Part shown: positions 1 through 5,887 of the stretch, piece after piece
Position numbering within the stretch: position 1 is the stretch's first letter
How the letters are laid out: every line of letters begins with the position of its first letter
NCBI GenBank assembly: GCA_012513545.1
Contig: JAAZCB010000134.1
Coordinates: 1 to 10,800 of the forward strand
DNA length: 10,800 nucleotides
DNA from: Clostridiaceae bacterium
Lineage (GTDB): Bacteria > Bacillota_A > Clostridia > Acetivibrionales > Acetivibrionaceae
Direction: 5' to 3'
Position numbers and translations under genes: made by a program
Notes under the pieces: model-generated
Databases searched by the model: none
What the model was told of the DNA's origin: nothing
What the model saw: only the letters and a program-made list of their open reading frames with translations

Positions 1-1542
1 ACAGATATTAAACAGGCCATGCATGTTGAAGCCGGGAAGTCATTCGGCACATCAGAGGCAAATGAAAACGAAAGGCGTTGGAATAACGACAAAATTGACA
101 GAAAGAATCAGGATCCGACCAACCACTATGACAAGACCCGAATGAAACTGAATTTCGAGATTGGACCAGATGGGAAAGTTCATCCGTTGGGTTATCAGGA
201 GAAACCGCTTGAAGTCCGTCTGCAGGAACGGCTGGCCGAGTTGGGTTGGAAACCTTTCAAGCCGGACAGTAAAATTCAACCGAATTGTTGCACTAAGTTT
301 GTCTTTGGGGGTAACCATGAACGAACACTTGAAATGGCGTTCGGAGACCAAAGTGTCAATCTGGAGAAAGGTGCGGACAACAGCCACCTGCACCGTTGCG
401 AGGAAATCGAGAATTGGGCGAAGGATGTCTATGACTGGTGCGCCAAACGATACGGACAGGAAAACATTGTCGGGTTTCAGGTACATCTTGACGAGAGTAG
501 TCCGCATATTCATGCCCTGATTGTTCCGGTCGGTGTCCGTCCCAAAAGCGGACGGGAGTGTGTGATGTGGTCGGCAAAGTTCGGGAAAGACCGCTATGAA
601 TATGGCCGGATATTGAAAGAGATGCACACTTCCCTGTATGAAGAGGTCGGCAGCAAATACGGACTTGAGCGCGGCGACAGCATTGAGGGGCGCAACGTGC
701 AGCATCTGCGCAAGCGCGATTATATCCGTAAGTTGACTAAAGAGGCTAAACAGGCGGAGAAAGCCGTCAAGGGACTTCAATCCATGATGCGGAATCTGGA
801 ATCAAGGATTTTCAGCTATAGGCTACAACTTGAAGAGGCGGAAAAGGAACTGGCTTCCGGCAAAATTACACTCGACAGGTTTGAAGCGCAGAAAGCGGAT
901 ATACAGAAACTCATTGCCGAGTATCAGGCCAAACTTGAAGACAAGACCGATAAGCTTCACGCAAAGGAGCAGGAACTGGAGCGACTGACCGCAGATGCGA
1001 CAAAAGCTCGTTCGGTTGTCCAGCCGTTCCGCAATCACAAGGTCGATTTCACACCACCGCAAATTACAGAGAAAGTACCCCTGTTCGGTACGGACAAATG
1101 GATTGAACGCCAGAACCACTATATCGCCAAACAGTTTTCTGAAATTGTCCGCAATATAGAATCCCTGTACAGAAATGATGCGGCACGGCAGGTCGAAGCC
1201 GCCCAGCGCAATGTTTTGGCGGATTATGGTGAACTATACCAATTGCGAAATGATGTCAAAACTCTAACAGAGAATAATGACAGTCTGAAATCCATATTGG
1301 AAACAATGCTTGACCAACTTGCCAACCCTTCACTTCGCTCAAAGATATTCGCTATTGCCGATGCCCTTATAGGTGGAACACCTGTTGCCGTTTCCTCTGG
1401 TGGCGGAGACTCAACATCCGATTTGCCTTGGGATGGTCGAAGACCGGACGAGGAGGAAGAGGCTTATCGGAGAAAGTGCTTGATGTTCGCAATTGGTACG
1501 GTAAAGAAACAGAGTAAAAAGAAAAGTTATAGGAGAAGATAA
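1..1542 (+). CDS. MobV/Pre-type relaxase (mobilisation protein), 5' end cut by window
   Basis: This is a plasmid mobilisation relaxase of the MobV (Mob_Pre) family, which nicks DNA at an origin of transfer and stays covalently attached for conjugative transfer. The frame is open to base 1 (TDIKQA precedes the first Met at 19), and the family's N-terminal strand is in that part, so the true start lies just outside the window. Numbered from Met19, the metal-binding signature HLDESSPHIH is at residues 156-165, with H156, D158, E159, H163 and H165 matching the family HxDE...PHxH pattern. Residues about 240-335 are rich in charged heptads and probably form a coiled coil; the C-terminus is very basic (KKQSKKKSYRRR). 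No accessory mobilisation or replication gene is visible here. Its roughly 50% GC is higher than that of the genes to the right, suggesting that backbone and cargo have different histories. The family is confident; the exact start cannot be seen. Confidence 0.9.
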   Translation, partial: TDIKQAMHVEAGKSFGTSEANENERRWNNDKIDRKNQDPTNHYDKTRMKLNFEIGPDGKVHPLGYQEKPLEVRLQERLAELGWKPFKPDSKIQPNCCTKFVFGGNHERTLEMAFGDQSVNLEKGADNSHLHRCEEIENWAKDVYDWCAKRYGQENIVGFQVHLDESSPHIHALIVPVGVRPKSGRECVMWSAKFGKDRYEYGRILKEMHTSLYEEVGSKYGLERGDSIEGRNVQHLRKRDYIRKLTKEAKQAEKAVKGLQSMMRNLESRIFSYRLQLEEAEKELASGKITLDRFEAQKADIQKLIAEYQAKLEDKTDKLHAKEQELERLTADATKARSVVQPFRNHKVDFTPPQITEKVPLFGTDKWIERQNHYIAKQFSEIVRNIESLYRNDAARQVEAAQRNVLADYGELYQLRNDVKTLTENNDSLKSILETMLDQLANPSLRSKIFAIADALIGGTPVAVSSGGGDSTSDLPWDGRRPDEEEEAYRRKCLMFAIGTVKKQSKKKSYRRR

Positions 1543-1543
1543 A

Positions 1544-1571
1544 GTTTTGTGGATGAATTTCCTGTTTTGTG
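1544..1571. repeat. Two GTTTTGTG direct repeats, 20 bp apart
   Basis: GTTTTGTG occurs at 1544-1551 and again at 1564-1571, directly after the relaxase stop codon. The 20-bp period is close to two helical turns, as seen in protein-binding iterons, but only two copies exist. Chance is a fair explanation in this AT-rich stretch. Confidence 0.3.
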
Positions 1572-1600
1572 CAATAAATTGAATACAACGTAAAAAAACT

Positions 1601-1605
1601 ATATT
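1601..1605. repeat. Left target-site duplication ATATT of the IS
   Basis: ATATT at 1601-1605 directly precedes the left inverted repeat and is repeated at 2639-2643 directly after the right one. IS982-family elements are known to make short duplications of variable length. The terminal bases are AT-rich, so the exact boundary could shift by a base. Confidence 0.75.
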
Positions 1606-1623
1606 AACGTGAGTTCGATATAA
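1606..1623 (+). repeat. Left terminal inverted repeat of the IS
   Basis: The 18-bp repeat AACGTGAGTTCGATATAA is the perfect complement of 2621-2638. With the adjoining T/A pair the match extends to 19 bp, but that pair overlaps the ATATT duplication. Confidence 0.92.
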
Positions 1624-1713
1624 GAGCTAAATTAGTTGTTTGGAAATTAGGAACATAGCGATAAAAGCCTTAATTTTATAGTGCTCAATTATAACATTTA
1701 AGCGATTACCACT

Positions 1714-2619
1714 ATGTTCTCAGAGTCTAAAGTTACGGAGATTTATTGTATGGCGGATGATTTTTGTAAGGAATTTGCCAAAGTACAGGAAAAATATATG
1801 GTTGAAGACAGGAGTCATAAGCATCGGAATAAGCCGAACCGGATGAGCGATGCAGAAATCATGGTCATCCTGATCCTGTTCCATTCGGGAGGTTTCAGAT
1901 GTTTCAAGCATTACTATAAAGAATATGTCTGTAAGCATTTGACGCACCTCTTTCCGGAGCGTGTATCCTATAATCGTTTTGTGGAATTGGAAAAAGAAGT
2001 CCTATTACAGCTGGCCATTTTCATCAAAGAGGTCTTGATGGGTACTTGCACCGGAATCAGTTTCGTGGATTCCACTCCGCTGCGTGTATGCCGTAATCAA
2101 CGTATATTGATTCACAAGACTTTCGAGGGCCTCGCAGAACGTGGAAAATGTTCAATGGGATGGTTCTTTGGCTTCAAACTGCACCTGATTATCAATGACA
2201 AAGGTGAAATCCTCAATTTCATGTTCACACCAGGGAATGTGGATGACCGTGAACCGTTGAAACAGAAAAAGTTCCTGAAAAACATAAAAGGCAAGCTCTG
2301 TGCAGACAAAGGGTATATCGGACAGGCCCTGTTCGAAAATCTCTTCCTTAACGGCATACAGTTGATAACCAAAGTGAAAAACAACATGAAGAATTCCCTG
2401 ATGAGCATAGCGGACAAAATCCTGTTGAGAAAACGCGCCTTGATAGAGACGGTTAATGACGAATTGAAGAACATTGCCCAAATTGAACACTCCAGACATC
2501 GCTCCTTCAATAACTTCATTGCCAATGCACTTTCTGCTATAGCGGCATACTGCTTCTTTGAAAAGAAACCCGCTATTGACGTATGTTTCGTCAAGGACGG
2601 GCAACTTGCTATGTTTTGA
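1714..2619 (+). CDS. IS982-family transposase
   Basis: This 301-residue DDE transposase catalyses cut and strand transfer at the ends of its own element. The candidate catalytic triad is D119 (in FVDSTPLRVC), D198 (in CADKGYIG) and E245 (in ALIETVNDEL), with the D-D-E spacing and the short gap before the Glu expected for IS982. Length matches the family (about 290-300 residues). The start at 1714 lies 90 bp inside the left repeat, leaving room for a promoter, and the stop at 2617-2619 is one base before the right repeat. There is no frameshift or internal stop, so the enzyme is likely functional. Residue positions are read directly; their catalytic role is inferred from the family. Confidence 0.92.
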   Translation: MFSESKVTEIYCMADDFCKEFAKVQEKYMVEDRSHKHRNKPNRMSDAEIMVILILFHSGGFRCFKHYYKEYVCKHLTHLFPERVSYNRFVELEKEVLLQLAIFIKEVLMGTCTGISFVDSTPLRVCRNQRILIHKTFEGLAERGKCSMGWFFGFKLHLIINDKGEILNFMFTPGNVDDREPLKQKKFLKNIKGKLCADKGYIGQALFENLFLNGIQLITKVKNNMKNSLMSIADKILLRKRALIETVNDELKNIAQIEHSRHRSFNNFIANALSAIAAYCFFEKKPAIDVCFVKDGQLAMF

Positions 2620-2620
2620 A

Positions 2621-2638
2621 TTATATCGAACTCACGTT
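2621..2638 (-). repeat. Right terminal inverted repeat of the IS
   Basis: TTATATCGAACTCACGTT is the exact reverse complement of 1606-1623 and begins two bases after the transposase stop codon. It is followed by the second ATATT duplication at 2639-2643. Confidence 0.92.
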
Positions 2639-2643
2639 ATATT
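2639..2643. repeat. Right target-site duplication ATATT of the IS
   Basis: This is the second copy of the ATATT found at 1601-1605. Together they mark the insertion point of the IS. Confidence 0.75.
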
Positions 2644-2690
2644 ATTTGAAAGTATTTTGCGAACGACATCCAACCTTTAATAGAAATCGT

Positions 2691-2698
2691 TATATTTG
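2691..2698 (+). promoter_or_regulatory. Bacteroidetes -7 promoter element before the controller gene
   Basis: TATATTTG matches the Bacteroidetes -7 consensus TAnnTTTG exactly and lies 23 bp before the controller ATG, giving a short leader of roughly 15-20 bases. No clear -33 TTTG is seen at the expected distance. A short inverted pair AACGA (2662-2666) / TCGTT (2687-2691), and TTTGCG repeated at 2656-2661 and 2695-2700, lie around it and could be operator half-sites for the controller. The promoter lies outside the IS and would survive its insertion. Confidence 0.6.
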
Positions 2699-2721
2699 CG
2701 CTAACATGGCATTTTGTAAAA

Positions 2722-2949
2722 ATGGCAGACATCAATAGAATAAAAGTAATTCTCGTTGAGAAGAAAAAGACCAATAAGTGGTTAGCTGATCAAATCGGTA
2801 AAGATCAGGCAACGGTAAGTAAATGGTGTACAAATACCATTCAACCCACCCTTGATACATTGGTGGAAATTGCTCGTATTCTTGATGTTGACGTTCGAGA
2901 ATTACTCGTGCCGACAGATACTCAAAAGATAATGATGACCGTATTGTAA
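2722..2949 (+). CDS. XRE/Cro-type HTH controller protein of the RM cassette
   Basis: This 75-residue protein consists almost entirely of a lambda-Cro/C1 type helix-turn-helix domain. The recognition unit covers about residues 18-36 (NKWLADQIGKDQATVSKWC), followed by the usual third-to-fourth helix segment PTLDTLVEIARILDVDVRELL. Size and domain match the C (controller) proteins found in many type II RM systems, which time endonuclease expression after methylation. It lies 16 bp upstream of the first methyltransferase and likely shares its transcript. The ATG at 2722 is preferred: the nearby ATG at 2706 is in another frame and soon meets a stop. That it controls the endonuclease is inferred from position; it could simply autoregulate its own operon. 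Confidence 0.85.
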   Translation: MADINRIKVILVEKKKTNKWLADQIGKDQATVSKWCTNTIQPTLDTLVEIARILDVDVRELLVPTDTQKIMMTVL

Positions 2950-2965
2950 ATAGTAATTATAAGAA

Positions 2966-4066
2966 ATGCATACTACACATTCTATATACTTTGCTTCTTC
3001 GCAGAATATGCAGTGCATTAATGATGCAACTGTAGACTTGATAGTTACTTCTCCTCCATATCCAATGATCGAGATGTGGGATGAGATAATGGCTATGCAG
3101 AATCCAACTATCTCTAACGCTTTAAGTAACAATCCTGCATTAGCTTTTGAATTGATGCATCAAGAGCTTGATAAGGTATGGGCAGAATGCTATCGTGTAA
3201 TTAAAGACGGCGGGTTGATGTGTGTGAATATTGGTGATGCTACTCGAACTATTAACAAAGAATTTCAGCTTTATAACAATCATGCTCGTATTGTTGAAGC
3301 CTGTTTGAAACTTGGATTCATTAATTTACCCAATATTATATGGCGTAAACAGACTAATGCTCCCAATAAGTTTATGGGCAGTGGAATGTTGCCTTGTGGC
3401 GCCTATGTAACTTTAGAACATGAATGGATTCTTGTCTTTCGAAAAGGTGGCAAACGCGACTATAAAAAGGATTCAGACAAAGCTATTCGTCGCAATAGTT
3501 CGTTTTTCTGGGAGGAACGTAATAAATGGTTCTCAGATTTGTGGGAAATAAAGGGCGTTAAGCAGAAGATAACTAATTCACAAACTCGTGAACGCAATGC
3601 GTCTTTCCCCTTAGAGATTCCATATCGTCTAATAAATATGTATTCACAACAAGGAGATATGGTACTTGATCCTTTTTTTGGTCTTGGGACAACTACTATT
3701 GCAGCTATGCTGACAGGCCGCAATAGTATTGGAGTGGATATTGATAAGGCATTAGAACCTTCTATTCGTAATAATATTGAAGGACTACAAATTGATATAT
3801 TGAATGGTCTCATAACTGATCGCTATAATAAACATCTGGACTTCATTAAGGAGAGAGAGAAACAAGGTAAGGAAGTAAAGTATGAGAATTCTAATTTGAT
3901 GTGTAAAGTGATGACTTCGCAAGAAGTGGACATTAATTTATTCTATCTTGATAATATAATGCTTAAGACAGATAAAACTCTGACTTACGAATGTACTTAT
4001 TTTGATGATGTGGCAATTAATGAATATGTCCCAAATGACGGAAATTCACTACTATTTAAGATATGA
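2966..4066 (+). CDS. Beta-class DNA methyltransferase (SPPY type), first of two
   Basis: This 366-residue enzyme would methylate an exocyclic amino group in DNA using S-adenosylmethionine. Catalytic motif IV, SPPY, is at residues 29-32 (VTSPPYPMIEMWD) and the cofactor motif I, DPFFGLGTT, at 235-243 with an acidic motif II shortly after (SIGVDID). The order IV, then target-recognition region, then I defines the beta class (N6_N4_Mtase fold). SPPY rather than DPPY favours N4-cytosine methylation but does not prove it. About 105 residues follow the core, from roughly residue 260, with no motif I recognise. The stop overlaps the start of the next gene by four bases (ATGA), so translation is coupled. 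In context it is a protecting enzyme for the MjaI-like endonuclease, whose CTAG target would suit N4-cytosine methylation; this pairing is inferred. Confidence 0.9.
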   Translation: MHTTHSIYFASSQNMQCINDATVDLIVTSPPYPMIEMWDEIMAMQNPTISNALSNNPALAFELMHQELDKVWAECYRVIKDGGLMCVNIGDATRTINKEFQLYNNHARIVEACLKLGFINLPNIIWRKQTNAPNKFMGSGMLPCGAYVTLEHEWILVFRKGGKRDYKKDSDKAIRRNSSFFWEERNKWFSDLWEIKGVKQKITNSQTRERNASFPLEIPYRLINMYSQQGDMVLDPFFGLGTTTIAAMLTGRNSIGVDIDKALEPSIRNNIEGLQIDILNGLITDRYNKHLDFIKEREKQGKEVKYENSNLMCKVMTSQEVDINLFYLDNIMLKTDKTLTYECTYFDDVAINEYVPNDGNSLLFKI

Positions 4067-5028
4067 TTGAGCCTACCACACATAAACTCATCAATGGAGA
4101 TAGCCGTTGTATGTCACTGATACCAGATCGCTCAGTGCAACTTATAGTTACGTCGCCACCATATTGGCAATTAAAGGACTATGGTTCAGATGAGCAGATA
4201 GGGTTCAATGATACATATGAGCAGTATATTAATAACCTTAACCTTGTGTGGAGTGAGTGCTATCGTGTTTTATCAAATGGGTGTAGGTTATGTGTCAATG
4301 TTGGTGACCAATTTGCTCGTTCTGCCTATTATGGACGCTACAAAGTGATACCAATCCATTCTGAAATAATTCGTTTCTGCGAAACTATCGGTTGTGACTA
4401 TATGGGTAGCATTGTATGGCAAAAACCTACAAATATGCATACCTCTGGAGGACAGAAAGTAATGGGAAGTTATCCATATCCTCGTAATGGTATAGTTAAA
4501 ATTGATTTCGAAAATATCCTTCTTTTTAAAAAGGGAGGGAAAGCTTCAGTTGTAAGCAATTCAGTCCGTCGACAGTCTGAACTATCAGATGAAGAATGGC
4601 AAAGCTATTTCTCTTCGCATTGGACTTTTGATGGTGCACGCCAAGATGGGCACATTGCCGTTTTTCCAGAGGAGCTGCCAAAACGTCTTATAAAAATGTT
4701 CTCTTTCGTAGGGGATACAATTTTAGATCCATTTATGGGTAGCGGCACTACGGCTCTTGCAGCTCGAAATCTTGGTCGTAATTCTATAGGTTATGAAATA
4801 AATCCTAACTTTATGGATTATTACCGAGAAAAGGTAATGCAAACTACAGAATGTACATTTCATCATGAAGTGGACAAAGAAAGAATATATATTGAATCTG
4901 CCATTGATCAGTTGCCTTTCCGTTTTGTAGATGTACATAAACTGAATAAACAGATTGACGTAAAGGCAAATACATTTGGATCGGTTATGGAGGATAAGAA
5001 TATAAATAATAAAAGTATGAATAAATGA
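4063..5028 (+). CDS. Beta-class DNA methyltransferase (SPPY type), second of two
   Basis: This is a second 321-residue amino-methyltransferase of the same beta layout but clearly different sequence. Motif IV SPPY is at residues 31-34 (VTSPPYWQLKDYG) and motif I DPFMGSGTT at 222-230, followed by the motif II acidic residue E245 in IGYEINP. The region GQKVMGSYPYPRNG, about residues 128-141, resembles a conserved block I recall from N4-cytosine type enzymes. A tail of about 65 residues follows the fold. Its start overlaps the stop of the first methyltransferase by ATGA. One palindromic site normally needs one methyltransferase, so its job is unclear: the other base of the site, a second specificity, hemimethylated DNA, or a replaced companion. 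It is the last gene before the structured gap and terminator. Confidence 0.9.
   Translation: MIEPTTHKLINGDSRCMSLIPDRSVQLIVTSPPYWQLKDYGSDEQIGFNDTYEQYINNLNLVWSECYRVLSNGCRLCVNVGDQFARSAYYGRYKVIPIHSEIIRFCETIGCDYMGSIVWQKPTNMHTSGGQKVMGSYPYPRNGIVKIDFENILLFKKGGKASVVSNSVRRQSELSDEEWQSYFSSHWTFDGARQDGHIAVFPEELPKRLIKMFSFVGDTILDPFMGSGTTALAARNLGRNSIGYEINPNFMDYYREKVMQTTECTFHHEVDKERIYIESAIDQLPFRFVDVHKLNKQIDVKANTFGSVMEDKNINNKSMNK
4971..4978 (+). promoter_or_regulatory. Possible internal -7 promoter element (TACATTTG)
   Basis: TACATTTG matches the Bacteroidetes TAnnTTTG consensus and lies inside the 3' end of the second methyltransferase gene, about 110 bases before the structured gap. It could start a transcript through the gap toward the endonuclease. 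No TTTG is seen at the expected -33 distance, and a match to a six-position consensus in AT-rich coding DNA can be chance. Confidence 0.25.
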
Positions 5029-5090
5029 AATAGTTACATATAAGAATATCCTTGAGTCGACTGAGTACCAGAATTAGCACTTCAATATAA

Positions 5091-5208
5091 CTTCAGTTCA
5101 GGCAAGACAACGGATGTTCACGCCATACAGGGTGTGGATAGCGAGGTTGTTGTCTGAAGTGGGCAGTGCTAAGCCTTGATACCAATAATCTCATCCACGC
5201 CCTTTTTT
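5091..5208 (+). ncRNA. Candidate structured RNA / leader between methyltransferase and endonuclease
   Basis: The 251-bp gap 5029-5279 holds no convincing gene but several complementary segments. CTTCAG 5091-5096 can pair with CTGAAG 5154-5159, GACAAC 5106-5111 with GTTGTC 5149-5154 (sharing base 5154 with the first pair), and CACGCC 5119-5124 with GGTGTG 5131-5136 (one G-U). Alternatively GGGTGTGGAT 5130-5139 pairs over 10 bp (one G-U) with ATCCACGCCC 5193-5202, which is followed by six Ts. The last pairing competes both with the 5119-5136 hairpin and with the terminator that starts at 5199. This could be a small RNA ending at the T run or a switchable leader before the endonuclease. I do not recognise a known RNA family. 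Pairings were found by eye; no folding energy was computed. Confidence 0.35.
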
Positions 5209-5236
5209 CTCTATTAATGAGGAAAAAGGGCTTTTT
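5199..5236 (+). terminator. Intrinsic terminator before the endonuclease gene
   Basis: GCCCTTTTTTCTC (5199-5211) pairs with GAGGAAAAAGGGC (5219-5231) over 13 bp with one G-U, around a 7-base loop, followed by five Ts (5232-5236). The A/T-rich arms make it potentially bidirectional. It probably ends the controller-methyltransferase transcript. It lies only 43 bp before the endonuclease ATG, so downstream genes need either read-through or a promoter in that short space. A weak TACATTAA at 5259-5266, with Ts about 22 bp upstream, is the only candidate there. Confidence 0.75.
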
Positions 5237-5279
5237 ATATGGTGACAACAATTGGATTTACATTAATAGTAGTCAAAAT

Positions 5280-5873
5280 ATGAAAAAGAAGATTTACAAT
5301 CAGACCGTTGAGGAACTTTCAAATGCAGAAGCATATTATTTCCCAAAGTATACCACACAGATTATTAATCTTGTGAATAGTAATGCTCAAGGTACTCGCC
5401 CCGCAGTTGTAGGCCAAATGTCAGAACTGATTCAGGAGTTCCCAGGTAAATCATTGCCTGAATGGATTATGTGGTATTCTGAAAGGCAACCTAATGCAGT
5501 GATTAATGCAACTGAAAGAATTTGGACTAAGTTGCAGGAGATGAAAGAGGCTGTTACTCTTATTGATAAGCCAATGGTTGAGGCTTGGGTAAAGGATTTG
5601 GTATATACAAAAACATACTGTGGACTCAAATTCCAAGAAGCAATCTTGGCATATTTGGCACAAGAATACAATACAACTTGCCGTTTGGCTAATATTGAGG
5701 AAGAAGCTCAAGGAATAGATGGATACTTGAATGATAAACCAGCTCAAATTAAATCTATTACATATAAGCAAGAAGCCCTTCTGGCAGAGGTTATCAATGT
5801 CCCTATCATTTTCTATGACAAGAAGAAAGATGGGATAAACATTGAATTTGAACCGAATGATTTTGGACTATAA
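5280..5873 (+). CDS. MjaI-family type II restriction endonuclease (predicted CTAG)
   Basis: This 197-residue protein resembles the MjaI restriction endonuclease family (RE_MjaI), whose namesake cuts CTAG; BfaI from Bacteroides fragilis has the same specificity. I recognise the N-terminal block FPKYTTQIINLVNSNAQGTR at about residues 21-40, continuing into VVGQMSELI. A PD-(D/E)xK-like catalytic core is visible: E120 in FQEAIL, D147 in GIDGYL, then Q156 and K158 in AQIKS. The start is set at the ATG at 5280, where family similarity begins. A longer frame from GTG 5166 would translate through the terminator and is unlikely. It lies 251 bp after the methyltransferases but only 14 bp before qatA, so it is transcriptionally grouped with Qat. 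Family assignment is from remembered sequence; the specificity is inferred. Confidence 0.78.
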   Translation: MKKKIYNQTVEELSNAEAYYFPKYTTQIINLVNSNAQGTRPAVVGQMSELIQEFPGKSLPEWIMWYSERQPNAVINATERIWTKLQEMKEAVTLIDKPMVEAWVKDLVYTKTYCGLKFQEAILAYLAQEYNTTCRLANIEEEAQGIDGYLNDKPAQIKSITYKQEALLAEVINVPIIFYDKKKDGINIEFEPNDFGL

Positions 5874-5887
5874 AAAAGTAATAATAT

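Larger units (their letters stand above)
1606..2638 (+). mobile_element. Complete IS982-family insertion sequence, 1033 bp
   Basis: The element is bounded by 18-bp perfect inverted repeats (AACGTGAGTTCGATATAA at 1606-1623, its complement at 2621-2638) and flanked by the 5-bp duplication ATATT. It carries one full-length transposase in the + direction. The size of about 1 kb and a single ORF of about 300 residues are typical of IS982. Perfect ends, intact transposase and intact duplication point to a recent, probably still active insertion. It sits between the relaxase and the RM cassette, about 80 bp before the controller gene. Removing it and one copy of ATATT restores an ordinary intergenic region, so no gene was interrupted. 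Confidence 0.92.

Noticed and set aside
52..780. Long minus-strand ORF of 242 codons within the relaxase gene
   Set aside because: Antisense shadow of the relaxase, whose + strand frame carries the HLDE...PHIH motif; the shadow shows no domain.
2112..2604. Two minus-strand ORFs of 150-160 codons within the transposase
   Set aside because: Shadows of the intact transposase; no recognisable protein features.
2706..2738. Short ORF starting at ATG 2706 just before the controller gene
   Set aside because: Only about ten codons, in a different frame from the controller; probably incidental to the leader.
5166..5279. Upstream extension of the endonuclease gene from GTG 5166 (38 extra codons)
   Set aside because: It would translate through the terminator hairpin, and the extra residues show no family similarity; the family block begins soon after the ATG at 5280.
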